NCBI GenBank assembly: GCA_964035015.1
Contig: OZ036011.1
Location: 9,900,010-9,964,009, forward strand
Direction: 5' to 3'
Length of the DNA stretch: 64,000 nt
From: Corallium rubrum
Taxonomy: Eukaryota > Cnidaria > Anthozoa > Scleralcyonacea > Coralliidae
Shown here piece after piece: positions 35,001 to 45,600 of the stretch. The position numbers and the translations under genes are program-made. How positions within the stretch are numbered: position 1 is the stretch's first letter; each line of letters opens with the position of its first letter. Under the pieces are notes generated by a model. That model was not told the origin of the DNA, did not search any database, and saw nothing but the letters and a program-made list of their open reading frames with translations.

Positions 35001-36408
35001 GAAGTTTGTTGACCATGTTCTCTTTCTCCTTTCTGGTCTTCGCATCAATGGTAAGTAAACAATATTCTTCACTGACATCTTGAGTTGCTTGAGAATCGGA
35101 AAGTTTCCTTGATTTGGTGAGTGGGATGGCGTAATGTCCTGACGATGTCTTGAGCAGTGGCTGCTGTTCACCAAACATGGTTACACAATCTTCATTAAAG
35201 TTGAGCACAGTTTCTGCTTTCTTCATTGCTCCCTTCGACATTAATAAAGGTATATCAACATCAATCACATCGGTTTCGAGATTAACTTCTTTGGATCCTA
35301 TTACAGCTGGAATTACAACTTTCTTTGTTGACATAACTGGTTTTCCACTTCCAAATTTGAATGCAGCAGTTGATGGCTTCTCTTCTATGATGTCTTCATC
35401 TGACAGGCTCTCTCTGTAACATTCTAGCCATTGTCTACCACATACAGTCTGTGTACACCCCGAATCTAGAACTGCACAACTAAATGTTTCTCCAACGAAC
35501 ACTCTCATTTCATCGGCTTCGTGGTTAGGCGATTGGAACAAGCTTAGCTTTTCTGTCTTAACTTTTGAATCTTGATTTTGATTCTCATAAGCATCAGGAC
35601 AGTTACGTGCCCAGTGGAATTTGCTATCACAGATATTGCATCTTGAAATATTTTCATCAAAATCAAGAGGGTTTAGCCTTCTTCGTCCACGTGTTGTGTC
35701 TGCATCGCGTGAACCACTCGACGTATAACTTTGTTGTGATCGTCCATTGTTGTTGTTGTTTCCTCTTCCTTGAGCTTGAGGTCTCAATCCTCGCGACGAT
35801 CCTCGGTAAGCTCCTGTTCCCCTTTTCGACAAGTCGCTGTAAAACACTGATTCTTCTTTAACTTCTCCCGAATTAGTAAAACTTGGTGAGACTGTATCAC
35901 CATAAATCTTGATCAATTGTTTCACCATCGCATCATATTTCAACTCAGTGATCGTTGCTCTGCATAATTTCATCTCTTCTTGATTAAGGTTCGCTGAATT
36001 CAAAACTCTATACGCTAGTACACCATCGGGCAATACCATTTGGTGATCTTTGATTTTTGTATATAACTGCTCAAATTTGATCAAATACTCTTTCATTGGC
36101 ATGTTGTCTCGTCGCTTGAATGTCTCGAAGTTCTGATACGCAATATAGGCACTTTGGTTAGTGTCCTGTAAATATAACTTGTTGAGTCGCTCTAAAATCG
36201 TTTGAACACCCGTGTCCTTCTTGATTTCATCGATATCTATTTCCAGCGCTGCTTCTCTTGCTTTGCCTTTCAACGATAGATATAAACTGGGTCCTTGTTT
36301 CTTCGCCGGTAAGTCCGTTAAAGCTTGCCATATTTTTATCTCCTTCTTGTAATCAATCCAGCTCACATTTTCTCTAAATTCCGGTGGCGGTGCATATTTT
36401 GCCGTCAT
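32095..36408 (-). CDS. Copia Gag-Pol polyprotein (1,437 aa)
   Basis: A single frame encodes all retrotransposon functions. Gag occupies about 1-250, followed by a CCHC zinc knuckle (C257, C260, H265, C270). The aspartic protease has the D-S-G site at about 315-317. The integrase has an H-x4-H / C-x2-C zinc site (H470, H475, C508, C511) and the catalytic triad D538, D593, E629 with D-35-E spacing. The reverse transcriptase has LDVKTAFLQG (D1053) and HVDDF (D1138, D1139), where many copia elements have YVDDM. RNase H has D1287, E1334 and D1368, with ADVFTK near the end. The order protease-integrase-RT-RNase H defines Ty1/copia. The ATG lies 30 bases from the 5' LTR. No stop or frameshift was found. 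There is no separate gag/pol shift, so Gag and Pol would be made as one product and cut by the protease. Confidence 0.96.
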   Translation of the reverse strand: MTAKYAPPPEFRENVSWIDYKKEIKIWQALTDLPAKKQGPSLYLSLKGKAREAALEIDIDEIKKDTGVQTILERLNKLYLQDTNQSAYIAYQNFETFKRRDNMPMKEYLIKFEQLYTKIKDHQMVLPDGVLAYRVLNSANLNQEEMKLCRATITELKYDAMVKQLIKIYGDTVSPSFTNSGEVKEESVFYSDLSKRGTGAYRGSSRGLRPQAQGRGNNNNNGRSQQSYTSSGSRDADTTRGRRRLNPLDFDENISRCNICDSKFHWARNCPDAYENQNQDSKVKTEKLSLFQSPNHEADEMRVFVGETFSCAVLDSGCTQTVCGRQWLECYRESLSDEDIIEEKPSTAAFKFGSGKPVMSTKKVVIPAVIGSKEVNLETDVIDVDIPLLMSKGAMKKAETVLNFNEDCVTMFGEQQPLLKTSSGHYAIPLTKSRKLSDSQATQDVSEEYCLLTIDAKTRKEKENMVNKLHRQFCHCSSDKLKRLMKASCLWKDDPEVMNIVDEVSKRCDICKIYKKTPLRPVVGLPLASEFNHTVAMDLITYQQGVWILHIVDVFSRYSVACVRRSKKPSSIIEAILKTWISYFGQPQRFLADNGGEFANDEYREMCEAFNIEAAKTAAESPWSNGLCERHNGVIKQSVKKVMEDTDCSLETAVCWAVSAKNTLHGHNGYSPNMIVFGKNTNMPSVLNDKLPACEENVSSITVERNLAAMRSAREAFIQSESSEKIKRALKSNVRSCNDARFQNGDRVFYKRNDSDKWRGPGSVIGQENKQVLVKHGSEYVRVHTSRLIHTDNVNFKPTGDNQDQEESLQKITTNSDKENSDEQGDEDTDSREQELPTEESFPDREISKQNDTTNKDSRTIARAMDEISCNDKNDVKTTDKQLSLPKLKSKIVYRLKDEDQWREGTIHSHAGKAKGKHQNCLNIENEEGEIEWFDFSKDVAEWEPVCEEILLSSNLTKESVQVAKRKELDSWKSNNVYQEVQDENQPCITTRWVITSKIMNGISVTKARLVARGFEDSEVKGRPTDSPTCSKESIRIVLATIASKKWKCRMLDVKTAFLQGKQLDRDVYIKPPKEAETTNLWKLNKCVYGLNEASRYWYNRVKEELTKIGLEKSRYDEALFYWRYEGRCEGVLAIHVDDFLYGGSAKFEELMEKIKAIFTVGSQETAPMKYLGMNIEVSNDEISFSQDSYIDCSEEVELPNKKDKFRVLNAKEQSSFRTICGQLNWISTQSRPDISFDVCQLSTKLNSATVQDILQANKVLRKVKQSRVSLKYGRMHQPLKLVAHCDASYANLKDGSSQGGMIIFLIDSKGRASPISWTSRKLRRVCRSTIAAETMALLDTADACMWLSHIINELLDEKLKTTEIYTDNMSLTEAVHSTKAVEEKRLRVDIAAVRESIKRNEITVQWIDNKSQLADVFTKQGANGQVLMDVIKCGQI

Positions 36409-36423
36409 GGTGGATCGTGGACG

Positions 36424-36436
36424 TCCTCTGCTACCA
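36424..36436 (-). other. Copia primer-binding site (initiator tRNA-Met)
   Basis: The minus strand reads TGGTAGCAGAGGA one base inside the 5' LTR. This is complementary to the 3' end of animal initiator tRNA-Met (…TCCTCTGCTACCA). Use of the tRNA 3' end is Ty1-like; Drosophila copia uses an internal tRNA fragment instead. Confidence 0.82.
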
Positions 36437-36437
36437 A

Positions 36438-36621
36438 TGTTTAATTTAATTTATATACTCTCAGTCTCATAGTAAAATACATATAATGATATAATCTCGC
36501 TTAGATACCGTACGCTAGTCCGCTAACAAAACACCAAAGATCAACCGTAATAATAACTGTTTTTCCCGCCCAATCCCCTAATATGTACACTGTCTCATCG
36601 TCACGTGACAAGTACTTAACA
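36438..36621 (-). repeat. Copia 5' LTR
   Basis: 184 bp, identical to the other LTR. Transcription of the element should start within it and read leftwards. LTRs this short are common in copia elements. Confidence 0.97.
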
Positions 36622-36626
36622 CACTC

Positions 36627-39600
36627 CCCACCTGACTGGCTTTCGTACAAAAATTTCAGATTTTTTGTACGCTTCCCACCTGACTGGCTTTTCATACAAA
36701 AATTTCAGATTTTTTGTACGCTCCCCACCTGACTGGCTTTCGTACAAAAATTTCAGATTTTTTGTACGCTTCCCCTCTGACTGGCTTTCGTACAAAAATT
36801 TCCGATTTTTTGTACGCTCCCCACCTGACTGGCTTTCGTACAAAAATTTCAGATTCTTTGTACGATCCCCACCTGACTGGCTTTCATACAAAAATTTCAG
36901 ATTTTTTGTATGCTCCCCACCTGACTGGCTTTCGTACAAAAATTTCAGATTCTTTGTACGATCCCCACCTGACTGGCTTTCGTACAAAAATTTCAGATGT
37001 TTTGTACGCTTCCCACCTGAATGGCTTTCGTACAAAAATTTCAGACTTTTTGTACACTTCCCACCTGACTGGCTTTCGTACAAAAATTTCAGATTTTTTG
37101 TACGCTTCCCACCTGACTGGCTTTCGTACAAAAATTTCAGATGTTTTGTACGCTTCCCACCTGACTGGCTTTCGTACAAAAATTTCAGATTTTTTGTACG
37201 CTTCCCACCTGACTGGCTTTCGTACAAAAATTTGAGATTTTTTGTACGCTTCCCACCTGACTGGCTTTCGTACAAAAATTTAAGATTTTTTGTACGCACC
37301 CCACCTGACTGGCTTTAGTACAAAAATTTCAGAATTTTTGTACGCTTCCCACCTGACTGGCTTTTGTACAAAAATTTGAGATTTTTTGTACGCTTCCCAC
37401 CTGACTGGCTTTCGTACAAAAATTTAAGATTTTTTGTACGCACCCCACCTGACTGGCTTTAGTACAAAAATTTCAGATTTTTTGTACGCTCCCCACCTGA
37501 CTGGCTTTCGTACAAAAAATTTCAGATTTTTTGTACGCTTCCCACCTGACTGGCTTTCGTACAAAAATTACAGATTTTTTGTACGCTTCCCACCTGAATG
37601 GCTTTCGTACAAAAATTTGAGATTTTTTGTACGCTCCCCACCTGACTGGCTTTCGTACAAAAATTTCAGATTTTTTGTACGCTTCCCACCTGACTGGCTT
37701 TTGTACAAAAATTTCAGATTTTTTGTACGCTCCCCACCTGACTGGCTTTCGTACAAAAATTTCAAATTTTTCGTACGCTTCCCACCTGACTGGCTTTCGT
37801 ACAAAAATTTCAGATGTTTTGTATGCTTCCCACCTGACTGGCTTTCGTACAAAAATTTCAGATTTTTTGTACGCTTCCCACCTGACTGGCTTTCGTACAA
37901 AAATTTGAGATTTTTTGTACGCTTCCCACCTGACTGGCTTTCGTACAAAAATTTAAGATTTTTTGTACGTACCCCACCTGACTGGCTTTAGTACAAAAAT
38001 TTCAAATTTTTTGTGCGCTTCCCACCTGACTGGCTTTCGTACAAAAATTTCCGATTTTTTGTACGCTCCCCACCTGACTGGCTTTCGTACAAAAATTTGA
38101 TATTTTTTGTACGCTCCCCACCTGACTGGCTTTCGTACAAAAATTTGATATTTTTTGTACGCTCCCCACCTGACTGGCTTTCGTACAAAAATTTTAGATT
38201 TTTTGTACGCTCCCCACCTGACTGGCTTTCGTACAAAAATTTTAGATTTTTTGTACGCTCCCCACCTGACTGGCTTTCGTACAAAAATTTCAAATTTTTT
38301 GTACGCTTCCCACCTGACAGGCTTTCGTACAAAAATTTCAGATTTTTTGTACGCTTCCCACCTGACTGGCTTTCGTACAAAAATTTCAGAATTTTTGTAC
38401 GCTCCTCACCTGACTGGCTTTCATACAAAAATTTGATATTTTTTGTACGCTCCCCACCTGACTGGCTTTCGTACAAAAATTTAAGATTTTTTGTACGCAC
38501 CCCACCTGTCTGGCTTTAGTACAAAAATTTCAGATTTTTTGTACGCTTCCCACCTGACTGGCTTTTATACAAAAATTTCAGATTTTTTGTACGCTTCCCA
38601 CCTGACTTGCTTTCGTACAAAAATTTCAGATTTTTTGTACGCTTCCCACCTGACAGGCCTTCGTACAAAAATTTCAGATTTTTTGTACGCTTCCCATTTG
38701 ACTGGCTTTCGTACAAAAATTTCAGATTTTTTGTACGCTTCCCACCTGACAGGCTTTCGTACAAAAATTTCAGATTTTTTGTACGCTTCCCACCTGACAG
38801 GCTTTCGTACAAAAATTTCAGATTTTTTGTACGCTCCCCACCTGACTGGCTTTCGTACAAAAATTTCAGATTTTTTGTACGCTCCCCACCTGACTGGCTT
38901 TCGTACAAAAATTTCAGATTTTTTGTACGCTCCCCACCTGACTGGCTTTCGTACAAAAATTTCAGATTTTTTGTACGCTTCCCACCTGACAGGCTTTCGT
39001 ACAAAAATTTCAGATTTTTTGTACGCTTCCCACCTGACTGGCTTTCGTACAAAAATTTCAGATTTTTTGTACGCTTCCCACCTGACTGGCTTTCGTACAA
39101 AAATTTCAGATTTTTTGTACGCTCCCCACCTGACTGGCTTTCGTACAAAAATTTGATATTTTTTGTACGCTCCCCACCTGACTGGCTTTCGTACAAAAAT
39201 TTGATATTTTTTGTACGCTCCCCACCTGACTGGCTTTCGTACAAAAATTTTAGATTTTTTGTACGCTCCCCACCTGACTGGCTTTCGTACAAAAATTTTA
39301 GATTTTTTGTACGCTCCCCACCTGACTGGCTTTCGTACAAAAATTTCAAATTTTTTGTACGCTTCCCACCTGACAGGCTTTCGTACAAAAATTTCAGATT
39401 TTTTGTACGCTTCCCACCTGACTGGCTTTCGTACAAAAATTTCAGATTTTTTGTACGCTCCTCACCTGACTGGCTTTCATACAAAAATTTGATATTTTTT
39501 GTACGCTCCCCACCTGACTGGCTTTCGTACAAAAATTTAAGATTTTTTGTACGCACCCCACCTGTCTGGCTTTAGTACAAAAATTTCAGATTTTTTGTAC

Positions 39601-42600
39601 GCTCCCCACCTGACAGACTTTCGTACAAAAAATTTCAGATTTTTTGTACGCTTCCCACCTGACTGGCTTTCGTACAAAAATTTCAGATTTTTTGTATGCT
39701 TCCCACCTGACTTGCTTTCGTACAAAAATTTCAGATTTTTTGTACGCTTCCCACCTGACAGGCTTTCGTACAAAAATTTCAGATTTTTTGTACGCTTCCC
39801 ACCTGACTGGCTTTCGTACAAAAATTTCAGATTTTTTGTACGCTTCCCACCTGACTTGCTTTCGTACAAAAATTTCAGATTTTTTGTACGCTTCCCACCT
39901 GACAGGCTTTCGTACAAAAATTTCAGATTTTTTGTACGCTTCCCACCTGACTGGCTTTCATACAAAAATTTCAGATTTTTTGTACGCTTCCCACCTGACA
40001 GGCTTTCGTACAAAAATTTCAGATTTTTTGTACGCTTCCCACCTGACTGGCTTTTGTACAAAAATTTCAGATTTTTTGTACGCTCCCCACCTGACTGGCT
40101 TTCGTACAAAAAATTTCAGATTTTTTGTACCCTCCCCACCTGACTGGCTTTCGTACAAAAATTTTAGATTTTTTGTACACTCCCCACCTGACTGGCTTTC
40201 GTACAAAAATTTCAGAGTTTTTGTACGCTTCCCACCTGACTGGCTTTCGTACAGAAATTTCAGATTTTTTGTACGCTCCCCACCTGACTGGCTTTTGTAC
40301 AAAAATTTCAGATTTTTTGTACGCTCCCCACCTGACTGGCTTTCGTACAAAAAATTTCAGATTTTTTGTACCCTCCCCACCTGACTGGCTTTCGTACAAA
40401 AATTTTAGATTTTTTGTACGCTCCCCACCTGACTGGCTTTCGTACAAAAATTTCAGAGTTTTTGTACGCTCCCCACCTGACTGGCTTTCGTACTAAAATT
40501 TCAGATTTTTTGTACGCTCCCCACCTGACTGGCTTTCGTACAAAAATTTTCGATTTTTTGTACGCTCCCCACCTGACTGGCTTTCGTACAAAAATTTCAG
40601 ATTTTTTGTACGCTTCCCACCTGACAGGCTTTCGTACAAAAATTTCCGATTTTTTGTACGCTCCCCACCTGACTGGCTTTCGTACAAAAATTTGATATTT
40701 TTTGTACGCTCCCCACCTGACTGGCTTTCGTACAAAAATTTCAGATTTTTTGTACGCTCCCCACCTGACTGGCTTTCGTACAAAAATTTCAGATTTTTTG
40801 TACGCTTCCCACCTGACTGGCTTTCGTACAAAAATTTCAGATTTTTTGTACGCTTCCCACCTGACAGGCTTTCGTACAAAAATTTCAGATTTTTTGTACG
40901 CTCCCCACCTGACTGGCTTTCGTACAAAAATTTCAGATTTTTTGTACGCTTCCCACCTGACAGGCTTTCGTACAAAAATTTCCGATTTTTTGTACGCTCC
41001 CCACCTGACTGGCTTTCGTACAAAAATTTCAGATTTTTTGTACGCTCCCCACCTGACTGGCTTTCGTACAAAAATTTCAGATTTTTTGTACGCTTCCCAC
41101 CTGACAGGCTTTCGTACAAAAATTTCAGATTTTTTGTACGCTCCCCACCTGACTGGCTTTCGTACAAAAATTTCAGATTTTTTGTACGCTCCCCACCTGA
41201 CTGGCTTTCGTACAAAAATTTGATATTTTTTGTACGCTCCCCACCTGACTGGCTTTCGTACAAAAATTTCAGATTTTTTGTACGCTCCCCACCTGACTGG
41301 CTTTCGTACAAAAATTTCAGATTTTTTGTACGCTTCCCACCTGACAGGCTTTCGTACAAAAATTTCAGATTTTTTGTACGCTTCCCACCTGACTGGCTTT
41401 CGTACAAAAATTTCAGATTTTTTGTACGCTTCCCACCTGACAGGCTTTCGTACAAAAATTTCAGATTTTTTGTACGCTCCCCACCTGACTGGCTTTCGTA
41501 CAAAAATTTCAGATTTTTTGTACGCTCCCCACCTGACTGGCTTTCGTACAAAAATTTCAATTTTTGTACGCTCCCCACCTGACTGGCTTTCGTACAAAAA
41601 TTTCAGATTTTTTGTACGCTTCCCACCTGACTGGCTTTCGTACAAAAATTTCAAATTTTTTGTACGCTTCCCACCTGACAGGCTTTCGTACAAAAATTTC
41701 AGATTTTTTGTACGCTTCCCACCTGACTGGCTTTCGTACAAAAATTTCAGATTTTTTGTACGCTCCTCACCTGACTGGCTTTCATACAAAAATTTGATAT
41801 TTTTTGTACGCTCCCCACCTGACTGGCTTTCGTACAAAAATTTAAGATTTTTTGTACGCACCCCACCTGTCTGGCTTTAGTACAAAAATTTCAGATTTTT
41901 TGTACGCTCCCCACCTGACAGACTTTCGTACAAAAAATTTCAGATTTTTTGTACGCTTCCCACCTGACTGGCTTTTATACAAAAATTTCAGATTTTTGTA
42001 GGCTTCCCACCTGACTTGCTTTCGTACAAAATTTCAGATTTTTTGTACGCTTCCCACCTGACAGGCTTTCGTACAAAAATTTCAGATTTTTTGTACGCTT
42101 CCCACCTGACTGGCTTTCGTACAAAAATTTCCGATTTTTTGTACGCTCCCTACCTGACTGGCTTTCGTACAAAAATTTGATATTTTTTGTACGCTCCCCA
42201 CCTGACTGGCTTTCGTACAAAAATTTGATATTTTTTGTACGCTTCCCACCTGACTTGCTTTCGTACAAAAATTTCAGATTTTTTGTACGCTTCCCACCTG
42301 ACTGGCTTTCGTACAGAAATTTCAGATTTTTTGTACGCTCCCCACCTGACTGGCTTTCGTACAAAAAATTTCAGATTTTTTGTACCCTCCCCACCTGACT
42401 GGCTTTCGTACAAAAATTTTAGATTTTTTGTACGCTCCCCACCTGACTGGCTTTCGTACAAAAATTTCAGAGTTTTTGTACGCTCCCCACCTGACTGGCT
42501 TTCGTACTAAAATTTCAGATTTTTTGTACGCTCCCCACCTGACTGGCTTTCGTACAAAAATTTTCGATTTTTTGTACGCTCCCCACCTGACTGGCTTTCG

Positions 42601-45600
42601 TACAAAAATTTCAGATTTTTTGTACGCTTCCCACCTGACAGGCTTTCGTACAAAAATTTCCGATTTTTTGTACGCTCCCCACCTGACTGGCTTTCGTACA
42701 AAAATTTGATATTTTTTGTACGCTCCCCACCTGACTGGCTTTCGTACAAAAATTTGATATTTTTTGTACGCTCCCCACCTGACTGGCTTTCGTACAAAAA
42801 TTTCAGATTTTTTGTACGCTCCCCACCTGACTGGCTTTCGTACAAAAATTTCAGATTTTTTGTACGCTTCCCACCTGACAGGCTTTCGTACAAAAATTTC
42901 AGATTTTTTGTACGCTCCCCACCTGACTGGCTTTCGTACAAAAATTTCAGATTTTTTGTACGCTTCCCACCTGACAGGCTTTCGTACAAAAATTTCCGAT
43001 TTTTTGTACGCTCCCCACCTGACTGGCTTTCGTACAAAAATTTCAGATTTTTTGTACGCTCCCCACCTGACTGGCTTTCGTACAAAAATTTGATATTTTT
43101 TGTACGCTCCCCACCTGACTGGCTTTCGTACAAAAATTTTAGATTTTTTGTACGCTCCCCACCTGACTGGCTTTCGTACAAAAATTTTAGATTTTTTGTA
43201 CGCTCCCCACCTGACTGGCTTTCGTACAAAAATTTCAAATTTTTTGTACGCTTCCCACCTGACAGGCTTTCGTACAAAAATTTCAGATTTTTTGTACGCT
43301 TCCCACCTGACTGGCTTTCGTACAAAAATTTCAGATTTTTTGTACGCTCCTCACCTGACTGGCTTTCATACAAAAATTTGATATTTTTTGTACGCTCCCC
43401 ACCTGACTGGCTTTCGTACAAAAATTTAAGATTTTTTGTACGCACCCCACCTGTCTGGCTTTAGTACAAAAATTTCAGATTTTTTGTACGCTCCCCACCT
43501 GACAGACTTTCGTACAAAAAATTTCAGATTTTTTGTACGCTTCCCACCTGACTGGCTTTTATACAAAAATTTCAGATTTTTGTAGGCTTCCCACCTGACT
43601 TGCTTTCGTACAAAATTTCAGATTTTTTGTACGCTTCCCACCTGACAGGCTTTCGTACAAAAATTTCAGATTTTTTGTACGCTTCCCACCTGACTGGCTT
43701 TCGTACAAAAATTTCCGATTTTTTGTACGCTCCCTACCTGACTGGCTTTCGTACAAAAATTTGATATTTTTTGTACGCTCCCCACCTGACTGGCTTTCGT
43801 ACAAAAATTTGATATTTTTTGTACGCTTCCCACCTGACTTGCTTTCGTACAAAAATTTCAGATTTTTTGTACGCTTCCCACCAGACTGGCTTTCGTACAA
43901 AAATTTCCGATTTTTTGTACGCTCCCTACCTGACAGGCTTTCGTACAAAAATTTGATATTTTTTGTACGCTCCCCACCTGACTGGCTTTCGTACAAAAAT
44001 TTGATATTTTTTGTACGCTCCCCACCTGACTGGCTTTCGTACAAAAATTTTAGATTTTTTGTACGCTTGCCACCTGACTGGCTTTCGTACAAAAAATTTC
44101 AGATTTTTTGTACGCTTCCCACCTGTCTGGCTTTCGTACAAAAATTTCAGATTTTTTGTACGCTTCCCACCTGACTTGCTTTCGTACTAAAATTTCAGAT
44201 TTTTTGTACGCTTCCCACCTGACAGGCTTTCGTACAAAAATTTCAGATTTTTTGTACGCTTCCCACCTGACTGGCTTTCGTACAAAAATTTCAGATTTTT
44301 TGTACGCTTCCCACCTGACTGGCTTTCGTACAAAAATTTCAGATTTTTTGTACACTCCCCACCTGACTGGCTTTCGTACAAAAATTTCTGATTTTTTGTA
44401 CGCTTCCCACCTGACTGGCTTTCGTACAAAAATTTCCGATTTTTTGTACGCTCCCCACCTGACTGGCTTTCGTACAAAAATTTGATATTTTTTGTACGCT
44501 TCCCATCTGACTGGCTTTCGTACAAAAATTTCAGATTTTTTGTACGCTCCCCACCTGACTGGCTTTCGTACAAAAATTTCAGATTTTTTGTACACTCCCC
44601 ACCTGACTGGCTTTCGTACAAAAATTTCAGATTTTTTGTACGCTTCCCACCTGACTGGCTTTCGTACAAAAATTTCCGATTTTTTGTACGCTCCCCACCT
44701 GACTGGCTTTCGTACAAAAATTTGATATTTTTTGTACGCTCCCCACCTGACTGGCTTTCGTACAAAAATTTGATATTTTTTGTACGCTCCCCACCTGACT
44801 GGCTTTCGTACAAAAATTTTAGATTTTTTGTACGCTCCCCACCTGACTGGCTTTCGTACAAAAATTTCAGAGTTTTTGTACGCTCCCCACCTGACTGGCT
44901 TTCGTACTAAAATTTCAGATTTTTTGTACGCTCCCCACCTGACTGGCTTTCGTACAAAAATTTTCGATTTTTTGTACGCTCCCCACCTGACTGGCTTTCG
45001 TACAAAAAATTTCAGATTTTTTGTACGCTTCCCACCTGACTGGCTTTCGTACAAAAATTTCAGATTTTTTGTACGCTTCCCACCTGACTGGCTTTTGTAC
45101 AAAAATTTCAGATTTTTTGTACGCTTCCCACCTGACTGGCTTTCGTACAAAAATTTCAGATTTTTTGTACGCACCCCACCTGACAGGCTTTCGTACAAAA
45201 ATTTCAGATTTTTTGTACGCTCCCCACCTGACTGGCTTTCGTACAAAAAATTTCAGATTTTTTGTACGCTTCCCACCTGACTGGCTTTCGTACAAAAATT
45301 ACAGATTTTTTGTACGCTTCCCACCTGAATGGCTTTCGTACAAAAATTTGAGATTTTTTGTACGCTCCCCACCTGACTGGCTTTCGTACAAAAATTTCAG
45401 ATTTTTTGTACGCTTCCCACCTGACAGGCTTTCGTACAAAAATTTCAGATTTTTTGTACGCTTCCCACCTGACTGGCTTTCGTACAAAAATTTCAGATTT
45501 TTTGTACGCTTCCCACCTGACTGGCTTTCGTACAAAAATTTCAGATTTTTTGTATGCTTCCCACCTGACTGGCTTTCGTACAAAAATTTCAGATTTTTTG

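Larger units (their letters stand above)
31849..36626 (-). mobile_element. Ty1/copia LTR retrotransposon, intact and very young
   Basis: The element spans 31,854-36,621 (4,768 bp), flanked by the 5-bp target duplication CACTC at 31,849-31,853 and 36,622-36,626. Two 184-bp LTRs are identical base for base by eye. A tRNA-Met primer site follows the 5' LTR and a purine tract precedes the 3' LTR. One uninterrupted Gag-Pol frame fills the interior. It sits inside a unit of the 48-bp minisatellite, so the array predates it. Identical LTRs and an open frame indicate recent insertion. Whether it is still active cannot be read from sequence. Confidence 0.97.

Noticed and set aside
33749..35861. Plus-strand frames inside the copia element
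   Set aside because: They are antisense shadows of the 1,437-aa Gag-Pol frame.
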